A DNA stretch of 20,065 nucleotides from Clostridia bacterium. Lineage in GTDB: Bacteria; Bacillota; Clostridia; Oscillospirales; CAG-272. The position numbers were made by a program, and so were the translations under genes. The notes beneath the pieces are model-generated. The model searched no databases and had not been told where the DNA came from. It saw nothing but the letters and a program-made list of their open reading frames with translations. Shown in pieces: positions 14,979 to 20,065 of the stretch. Position 1 is the first letter of the stretch; the number at the start of each line of letters is the position of its first letter. Location: positions 1-20,065 of the forward strand of contig JAFTIV010000092.1 in the NCBI GenBank assembly GCA_017456685.1, in the 5' to 3' direction.

Positions 14979-15007
14979 ATTTTACTATATAAATCGATTT
15001 ATGTCAA
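14979..15007 (-). promoter_or_regulatory. Promoter of nadA
   Basis: TTGACA (15007-15002), 17 bases, TAAAAT (14984-14979) on the minus strand. The -35 is embedded in CCTTGACAT, which resembles the operator repeat at 15038-15056. Confidence 0.88.
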
Positions 15008-15037
15008 GGCTTATCGAAAAAATATTTCAAAAATATT

Positions 15038-15056
15038 TTGACATATGTCTTGTCAA
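15038..15056. promoter_or_regulatory. Candidate NiaR operator overlapping the nadB-nadC -35
   Basis: TTGACA (15038-15043) and TGTCAA (15051-15056) form an inverted repeat with a 7-base centre, containing a second small palindrome, GACATATGTC. The right half overlaps the -35 of nadB-nadC, and a third TTGACA copy is the nadA -35. The niaR gene in the same unit makes this the obvious regulator, but the exact binding sequence is inferred. Confidence 0.6.
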
Positions 15057-15078
15057 GTCCGTTTTTTTGTGCTACAAT
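15050..15078 (+). promoter_or_regulatory. Promoter of nadB-nadC-niaR
   Basis: TTGTCA (15050-15055), 17 bases, TACAAT (15073-15078), with TGC before the -10. Confidence 0.85.
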
Positions 15079-15157
15079 TAGGCTGATTAAAAATGCTATC
15101 AAAAATTTGATGCTAAATTAAGGAACTTTGCATCAATTATTACAAGGCGGAAAAGAA

Positions 15158-17323
15158 ATGAAAACGGATATTTTAATTGTTGGCTCTGGGTGCTCAGGAC
15201 TATATTGTGCTCTCAATTTGCCGAGCGACAAGAAAATCACGATTATAACAAAGTCAAGCGCGGACAAAAGCGACTCGTTCCTTGCTCAGGGCGGAATTTG
15301 CACGCTTAGGGACAAGAATGATTTCAAATCGTTTCTTGACGACACTCTAAGGGCTGGGCACTACAAAAACGACACAGGAAGCGTGTCAATTATGATAAGC
15401 TCCTCTCCTGAGGTTATAAACGATTTAATCTCTTATGGTGTGCGCTTTCAGCGAGACGAAAATGGCGAGCTTCTTTACACCAAGGAGGGCGCACATTCAA
15501 GAGGCAGAATTCTTTACCACAAGGACATAACGGGTAAGGAAATCACAAGCAAGCTTCTTGACAGGGCTCTTGAGCGCGACAATATAGAGCTACTTGAAAA
15601 TACTACTCTGCTTGATATTGTAGCAGAGGACAACGAATGCTATGGTGCGATAATCGCGCACCCAGATGGCAAAATCGAGGCCGTTTCGTGCGAGTATGTA
15701 GTGCTTGCCACGGGTGGAATTGGCGGTCTTTACAAGCACTCAACTAATTTCCCGCATCTAACAGGCGATGCCCTTGCAATAGCTCTAAGGCACGGCATTA
15801 GGCTAAAGGATTTAGACTATGTGCAAATACACCCAACAACGCTTTACTCAAGCGAAAGGGGCGAAAGAAGCTTTCTTATTTCCGAGTCCGTGCGTGGTGA
15901 GGGCGCATTGCTCTACGGCAAGGACAAAAAAAGATTTGCAAACGAGCTTTTGCCTCGCGACCTTTTAACAAAGGAAATCTTGGCACAAATGGAGCGCGAC
16001 GGCACAGAGCATGTTTGGGAGGACCTAAGTGTAATTCCAAGTGATGAGCTGACCTCGCACTTCCCTAACATTATTCAGCATTGCAAGGAAAGCGGATACG
16101 ACGCAACTCGCGAGTGTATTCCCGTTGTTCCTGCTCAGCATTACTTTATGGGTGGAATTGAGGTTAACCATCAAAGCAAGACCTCTATGAAGCGTCTTTA
16201 CGCGATTGGCGAGACCGCGTGCAATGGTGTTCACGGCAAAAATCGCTTAGCAAGCAACTCGCTTCTTGAAAGCCTTGTGTTTGCAAAGCGCGCTTCTGTC
16301 GATATGGCAAGCGATACGAGCGAAAAGTCCTGCCCTGTGTCAGTATTTGACAAAATCGACTACGATTTTTACAAGGACAGAGATAAGCTCAGCGAGCTTT
16401 ATCGCGATATGGTTACACGCGAAATTGCTCTTGCAGAAAAAAGAAGAAAAATGAATGGAGATATAAAAATGTTTGATGAAGCAACTCTTAAATTGCAGGT
16501 TGACCCACTTATATTAAGTGCCCTTCGCGAGGACATTACAAGCGAGGATGTATCTACAAATAGCGTTATGCCTACTGCCACGATGGGCGAGGTTGAGCTG
16601 ATTTGCAAGGAGGACGGAGTTCTTTGTGGTATGCAGGTGTTCACAAGAGTATTTACTCTTCTTGACGACAAGACAACCTTTGAAATTTACGCAAGCGACG
16701 GAGAGCAAATTCGCAAGGGTCAGCTAATTGCCAAGGTGCGTGGCGATATTCGCGTGCTTTTATCGGGCGAGCGCACAGCCCTCAACTATATGCAAAGAAT
16801 GAGCGGAATTGCTACATATACAAGGCAGGTAGCTCAACTACTTGAGGGCACAAAAACAAAGCTTCTCGACACAAGAAAGACAACCCCTAACAACAGAATT
16901 TTCGAAAAATATGCAGTTCGCGTTGGTGGCGGAGCTAATCACCGCTACAACCTAAGCGATGGCGTGCTTTTAAAGGACAATCATATAGGTGCGGCAGGCA
17001 GTGTTCGTCAAGCGGTGCTTATGGCTAAGGAATACGCGCCCTTCGTTCGCAAAATTGAGGTCGAGGTTGAGAGCTACGATATGGTTGTAGAGGCTATTGA
17101 GGCTGGCGCTAACATTATAATGCTTGACAATATGAGCCACGAGGAAATGAAAAAATCAATCGAATTCATAAACGGCAGAGCCGAGGTTGAGGTTTCGGGA
17201 AATGTGACAAGGGAAAACATTGCAAGGCTGACAGACCTTGGTGTTGACTTTATTTCAAGTGGTGCTCTCACACACTCCTCGCCTATTCTCGACCTTTCGC
17301 TAAAAAATTTACACGCGATATGA
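15158..17323 (+). CDS. nadB-nadC: NadB-NadC fusion: L-aspartate oxidase joined to quinolinate phosphoribosyltransferase
   Basis: One uninterrupted 721-residue frame encodes two NAD synthesis enzymes. Residues 1 to about 430 are L-aspartate oxidase: the FAD loop ILIVGSGCSGLYCAL, DSFLAQGGI, ATGGIGGLY, QIHPTTLY, VRGEGALL, QHYFMGGIEV and GKNRLASNSLLESL, all active-site landmarks retained. The NadB part lacks most of the C-terminal helical domain of longer relatives. Residues 438-721 form a complete 284-residue nicotinate-nucleotide pyrophosphorylase: SGIATYTRQV, LDTRKTTPNNR, RVGGGANHRYNLSDGVLLKDNHI, EVEVESYD and IIMLDNMS. The start at 15158 is used because AAGGCGG (15144-15150) is 7 bases upstream. 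A TTG 30 bases earlier is unlikely. There is no linker, and a good internal SD and ATG remain at the junction, so separate NadC may also be made. niaR follows after 9 bases. Confidence 0.93.
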   Translation: MKTDILIVGSGCSGLYCALNLPSDKKITIITKSSADKSDSFLAQGGICTLRDKNDFKSFLDDTLRAGHYKNDTGSVSIMISSSPEVINDLISYGVRFQRDENGELLYTKEGAHSRGRILYHKDITGKEITSKLLDRALERDNIELLENTTLLDIVAEDNECYGAIIAHPDGKIEAVSCEYVVLATGGIGGLYKHSTNFPHLTGDALAIALRHGIRLKDLDYVQIHPTTLYSSERGERSFLISESVRGEGALLYGKDKKRFANELLPRDLLTKEILAQMERDGTEHVWEDLSVIPSDELTSHFPNIIQHCKESGYDATRECIPVVPAQHYFMGGIEVNHQSKTSMKRLYAIGETACNGVHGKNRLASNSLLESLVFAKRASVDMASDTSEKSCPVSVFDKIDYDFYKDRDKLSELYRDMVTREIALAEKRRKMNGDIKMFDEATLKLQVDPLILSALREDITSEDVSTNSVMPTATMGEVELICKEDGVLCGMQVFTRVFTLLDDKTTFEIYASDGEQIRKGQLIAKVRGDIRVLLSGERTALNYMQRMSGIATYTRQVAQLLEGTKTKLLDTRKTTPNNRIFEKYAVRVGGGANHRYNLSDGVLLKDNHIGAAGSVRQAVLMAKEYAPFVRKIEVEVESYDMVVEAIEAGANIIMLDNMSHEEMKKSIEFINGRAEVEVSGNVTRENIARLTDLGVDFISSGALTHSSPILDLSLKNLHAI
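16457..16471 (+). promoter_or_regulatory. Internal ribosome binding site and start codon for the NadC domain
   Basis: GGAG (16457-16460), 8 bases, ATG (16469-16471, residue 438 of the fusion), exactly at the beginning of the NadC homology. This is what an unfused nadC start would look like. Confidence 0.7.
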
Positions 17324-17332
17324 GGTGATTTT

Positions 17333-17875
17333 ATGAACGCAGAGGAAAGAAGAAAGGAAATTCTCGCTCGCCTAAATGATGCCAACAAGCAAATTTCGGC
17401 AAGCACCCTTGCAAGGGAGCTTGGCGTTAGCCGTCAAATTATCGTTGGTGATGTGGCTCTTTTGCGAGCTCAGGGACACGATATTTTAGCTCTTGCACGC
17501 GGGTATGTGCTTCAAAAAAGCGCACTTGCAGAAAGAGTTTTCAAGGTGAAGCACAGCGACGAGGACACAGAAAAGGAGCTTTGCCTCATTGTTGATGCAG
17601 GTGGCTGTGTTGTTGATGTATTTATCTATCACAGAAGCTACGGCGAGGTAAACGCAAAAATGAATATCAAATCAAGGGTAGATGTACAAGCCTTCCTTGA
17701 CGATATTGCAAGTGGAAAATCAAGCCTTTTAAAGAATGTGACCTCGGGCTATCACTATCACACAGTTAGTGCCGAGAGCGAGGAAATTCTCGACCTTATC
17801 AAAAATAGGCTTGAGGAAAATGGCTTCCTTGCTCCACTTCAGGACCACGAGCCTCTCAAGCTTAAAAAGAAATAG
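17333..17875 (+). CDS. niaR: Nicotinate-responsive transcriptional repressor NiaR (YrxA family)
   Basis: NiaR represses NAD synthesis and niacin uptake genes when bound to nicotinic acid. The 180-residue protein has an N-terminal winged helix (about 5-60; SASTLARELGVSRQIIVGDVALLR) and a C-terminal 3H domain. His74, Glu82, His141 and His143 match the spacing of the metal ligands I recall from the Thermotoga NiaR structure, and the third family histidine is His100 (YHRSYGEV). AGGTGA precedes the ATG, 9 bases after nadB-nadC. Being in the same unit, it is probably autoregulated through the operator at 15038-15056. The C-terminus is lysine-rich. Confidence 0.95.
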   Translation: MNAEERRKEILARLNDANKQISASTLARELGVSRQIIVGDVALLRAQGHDILALARGYVLQKSALAERVFKVKHSDEDTEKELCLIVDAGGCVVDVFIYHRSYGEVNAKMNIKSRVDVQAFLDDIASGKSSLLKNVTSGYHYHTVSAESEEILDLIKNRLEENGFLAPLQDHEPLKLKKK

Positions 17876-17883
17876 CATACCAA

Positions 17884-17917
17884 ACGGCATAGTGCAAGGG
17901 CGCTATGCCGTGTTTTT
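17884..17917 (+). terminator. Terminator of the nadB-nadC-niaR unit
   Basis: A 12-bp stem (ACGGCATAGTGC 17884-17895 with GCGCTATGCCGT 17900-17911, one G-U) has an AAGG loop followed by GTTTTT. Confidence 0.93.
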
Positions 17918-17926
17918 CACTCTTAA

Positions 17927-17953
17927 AAGCGCGCGCTTTAGCCCCGCGCGCTT
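17927..17953. repeat. GC-only hairpin upstream of the dxs-like promoter
   Basis: AAGCGCGCG (17927-17935) pairs perfectly with CGCGCGCTT (17945-17953) across a 9-base loop. It lies 15 bases after the niaR terminator and has no clean T-tract. It could be a back-up terminator or a structural palindrome. Confidence 0.6.
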
Positions 17954-17981
17954 AATCTTTAAAATAAAATTTATATAAATA

Positions 17982-18010
17982 TTGCAAAAGCGATTTTTTT
18001 GTGCTACAAT
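17982..18010 (+). promoter_or_regulatory. Promoter of the dxs-like gene
   Basis: TTGCAA (17982-17987), 17 bases, TACAAT (18005-18010), with TGC before the -10. The 17 bases ending at the -10 are identical to those of the nadB-nadC promoter. Confidence 0.83.
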
Positions 18011-18071
18011 AATAGTAACTGCATATTTTTGTGCATTTTTCTATATTTTGGTTAAATCAGGTAATAACACG

Positions 18072-19826
18072 ATGATTCTTGAAAGCATTAAAAATCCGCG
18101 CGACCTAAAGGCTCTTAGCTCGGCTGAGCTTTGCACCTTGGCTGATGAAATGCGTGCGACTCTTTTGAAAAAAATAAGCGCTCACGGTGGGCATCTCGGC
18201 TCTAACTTAGGTATTGTCGAGGCAACCATCGCGCTTCATTATGCCTTTGAGTCACCAAGAGATAAAATCGTTTTTGATGTTTCGCACCAGAGCTATTCTC
18301 ACAAGATGCTCACAGGTAGGGCTGATGCCTTTCTTTGTGCAGATAAATATGATGATATTTCAGGCTACAGCGCTCCCGACGAGAGTGAGCACGACTTCTT
18401 TACAATGGGTCACACCTCAACCTCTGTCAGCCTTTGTCTTGGGCTTGCCAAGGCGCGCGAGCTAACTGGTGAGGGCGGACATGTAATTGCGGTTATCGGT
18501 GACGGCTCTCTTAGCGGTGGCGAGGCTCTTGAGGCTCTCAACTACGCGGGAGAATTCGAGGGTCGCTTGATTATAGTTGTGAACGATAACGATATGTCTA
18601 TTGCCGAAAATCACGGCGGTATGTATCGTAATTTGAAGCTTTTGCGCGACTCCAAGGGAGAGGCGCAGAATAACATATTTAAGAATTTTGGTCTTGAATA
18701 TATGTATGTCGATGAGGGCAACTGTATAGACGCTCTTATAGAGGCATTTGAGAGTGCAAAGGCTTACACTCGTCCTGTTGTAGTTCATATAAGAACTCAA
18801 AAGGGCAAGGGCTATTCCTTTGCGGAAAGCGAACGCGAGAGCTGGCATGCAACTCCACCCTTTGATATTGCAACAGGTGAGCGTCTTTTTGATAAAAATA
18901 GCGACACAAGCTATGCAAATTTGACCGCTATCGCTCTGCTTGATAAAATGAAGACAGACCCAGCCGTTGTATCTCTTACCGCGGCGACACCAACAGTTGC
19001 AGGCTTTACCGAGGACAGGAGAAAAATCGCGGGGGCACAGTTTATTGATGTTGGAATTGCCGAGGAAAATGCGCTTGCTATGGCATCGGGAATTGCAAGG
19101 GCTGGCGGAAAGCCTGTTTGGGCAGTAAACAGCACCTTCCTACAGCGCACCTACGACCAAATGTCGCACGATGTGTGTCTAAACTCTACTCCTGTGACAA
19201 CAGTTGTATTCGCATCATCTATCTTCTGCGGAAGCGATGTTACACATATAGGACTTTACGACATTCCTATGCTTTCAAGCATACCAAGGCTCAAGTATCT
19301 TGCTCCAACCTGCAAGGAGGAATATCTTGCTATGCTCGACTGGTCGATTGAGCAAAATGAGTGTCCTGTGGCTATAAAAATCCCTGGTAAGGACTATGTT
19401 GAGAGTGGAAGGGTCGCAAGAAGAGACTATTCAAAATGCGAGTATGACATTACAATAAAGGGCGACACTGTGGCTATTTTAGCCCTCGGCTCGTTCTATC
19501 ATATAGGTCAAGAGCTTCGCAAGGAGCTTGCATCTAAGGGCATAAATGCAACACTTATAAATCCGCTGTTCATTAGCGAGCTTGACGAGGACACACTCGA
19601 GGCGCTAAAGCGCGAGCACAGGCTTGTAATCACTCTCGAGGACGGAATTTTAGAGGGTGGCTTTGGTCAAAGGGTTGCGGGCTTTTACGGAAATAGCGAC
19701 ATAAGAGTGCTTTGCTATGGTCTTAAGAAGGAATTCCCAATTCATTACACAATTGACAATATTCTTAAGGAAAACCGCATAACTCCACCTCAAATCATCG
19801 AGGATGTGTTGGAAATTTTGAGATAA
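18072..19826 (+). CDS. 1-deoxy-D-xylulose-5-phosphate synthase-like thiamine-diphosphate enzyme (short, divergent)
   Basis: Dxs condenses pyruvate with glyceraldehyde-3-phosphate to DXP for isoprenoids, thiamine and pyridoxal. This 584-residue protein is about 35-50 shorter than typical Dxs but has the same domain order. It shows GGHLGSNLGIVEATIALHY (His41), FDVSHQSYSHKMLTGR, the ThDP motif GDGSLSGGEALEALN...NDNDMSI, WHATPPFD, the catalytic-Glu motif DVGIAEENAL (Glu331) and STFLQRTYDQ (Arg359). The DRAG segment of Dxs is replaced by FASS (380-383), and YPRG becomes IPGK, so the two arginines thought to bind the substrate phosphate are missing. It is therefore a Dxs-family member of uncertain activity. 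The start at 18072 has AGGT 9 bases upstream. The longer frame to 17982 begins inside the promoter. The gene stands alone, after the niaR terminator. Confidence 0.85.
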   Translation: MILESIKNPRDLKALSSAELCTLADEMRATLLKKISAHGGHLGSNLGIVEATIALHYAFESPRDKIVFDVSHQSYSHKMLTGRADAFLCADKYDDISGYSAPDESEHDFFTMGHTSTSVSLCLGLAKARELTGEGGHVIAVIGDGSLSGGEALEALNYAGEFEGRLIIVVNDNDMSIAENHGGMYRNLKLLRDSKGEAQNNIFKNFGLEYMYVDEGNCIDALIEAFESAKAYTRPVVVHIRTQKGKGYSFAESERESWHATPPFDIATGERLFDKNSDTSYANLTAIALLDKMKTDPAVVSLTAATPTVAGFTEDRRKIAGAQFIDVGIAEENALAMASGIARAGGKPVWAVNSTFLQRTYDQMSHDVCLNSTPVTTVVFASSIFCGSDVTHIGLYDIPMLSSIPRLKYLAPTCKEEYLAMLDWSIEQNECPVAIKIPGKDYVESGRVARRDYSKCEYDITIKGDTVAILALGSFYHIGQELRKELASKGINATLINPLFISELDEDTLEALKREHRLVITLEDGILEGGFGQRVAGFYGNSDIRVLCYGLKKEFPIHYTIDNILKENRITPPQIIEDVLEILR

Positions 19827-20040
19827 CATTATAAAATAGGCTGTCGCTTGTGGGTGATGTTCTTAGCGGAGAATTTTGAAAATACAGCTAAGTGCGAGCA
19901 TCGCATTTGACTGGTCAAATGCACTTGGGCTAAGCCCAAACCCTTATTATGAGCGAAGCAAATAACAAGGTTCTGCGTAGCAGGTTCTTATAACGACAGA
20001 AAGAGATAACAAATCGGTTATTCGCCGAAATGTTATCTCT
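19820..20040. repeat. Multi-hairpin element bounded by an 11-base inverted repeat (structured RNA or miniature mobile element)
   Basis: GAGATAACATT (19820-19830) and AATGTTATCTC (20029-20039) are perfect inverted repeats. Inside, CTGTCG (19841-19846) pairs with CGACAG (19994-19999) and encloses successive hairpins: CTTAGC/GCTAAG (left arm at about 19862), GCATTTGA/TCAAATGC (19903-19922), TTGGGC/GCCCAA (19925-19939), CCTT-TTAT/ATAA-AAGG with one mismatch (19942-19970), and CTGC/GCAG (19973-19983). No coding potential is evident. The family is not recognised. It could be a 3' UTR RNA or a MITE-like repeat whose left end includes the dxs stop codon. Confidence 0.55.
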
Positions 20041-20044
20041 TTTT
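20002..20044 (+). terminator. Terminator after the dxs-like gene and the multi-hairpin element
   Basis: AGAGATAAC (20002-20010) pairs with GTTATCTCT (20032-20040), with an inner TCGG/CCGA stem, followed by a run of T. The remaining bases 20045-20065 show nothing I can assign. Confidence 0.75.
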
Positions 20045-20065
20045 CTGTTAGTACTAAAAGTGATA

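Noticed and set aside
15128..15157. TTG start giving ten extra residues on NadB
   Set aside because: The ATG at 15158 has AAGGCGG 7 bases upstream and begins directly with the conserved FAD-binding strand.
17982..18071. Longer start for the dxs-like protein
   Set aside because: The extension lies on the promoter hexamers and encodes a hydrophobic stretch not found in Dxs. The start at 18072 matches the family.

Overview
The window looks like ordinary chromosome from a Gram-positive, endospore-lineage Firmicute, most likely an uncultured member of the Clostridia. Supporting signs are GGAGG-type ribosome binding sites, spoVG, the rbfA-nrnA-truB order, a histidyl-tRNA synthetase with the clostridial cysteine-rich insertion, a NiaR regulator, and intrinsic terminators after nearly every transcription unit. 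I see no phage, transposase, CRISPR array, rRNA or tRNA gene. Species cannot be named from the sequence alone.

Layout. (1) 1-2180, plus strand: the 3' end of rbfA, nrnA (DHH phosphoesterase) and truB, overlapping and ending in a terminator shared with the facing gene. (2) 2234-2844, minus strand: a short transcobalamin-like (DUF4430) lipoprotein behind a consensus promoter and what reads as a cobalamin riboswitch. (3) 2937-8467, minus strand: hisS-aspS-nhaC, packed with 1 and 10 bases between genes, then nrdR. The NhaC-type antiporter carries an unusual cysteine-rich DnaJ-like segment between its first membrane helix and the transporter body. (4) 8484-8964, minus strand: spoVG, with a small folded RNA element between its stop codon and terminator. 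(5) 9045-12854: murC alone, a methyltransferase-hslO pair, and trmO facing hslO across a shared terminator. (6) 12983-13918: a ribokinase-family sugar kinase. (7) 14028-17917: a complete de novo NAD synthesis locus. nadA diverges from a single reading frame encoding both NadB and NadC, followed by the nicotinate-responsive repressor niaR. The divergent promoters contain TTGACA/TGTCAA repeats that are plausible NiaR operators. (8) 18072-19826: a short, divergent Dxs-like enzyme that keeps the thiamine-diphosphate machinery but lacks the arginines expected to hold the substrate phosphate. (9) 19820-20065: no gene, but a multi-hairpin element bounded by an 11-base perfect inverted repeat and ending in a terminator.

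How the parts work together. The NAD locus is self-contained: aspartate to iminoaspartate (NadB), to quinolinate (NadA), to nicotinate mononucleotide (NadC), with the repressor co-transcribed. The riboswitch plus transcobalamin-like lipoprotein suggests a surface B12-capture factor made when B12 is scarce. The rest is translation, ribosome and tRNA maturation, cell wall and redox housekeeping. The points most worth a second look are the NadB-NadC fusion with a preserved internal ribosome binding site, the riboswitch-lipoprotein pair, the cysteine-rich antiporter, the non-canonical Dxs, and the two folded RNA or repeat elements after spoVG and dxs.
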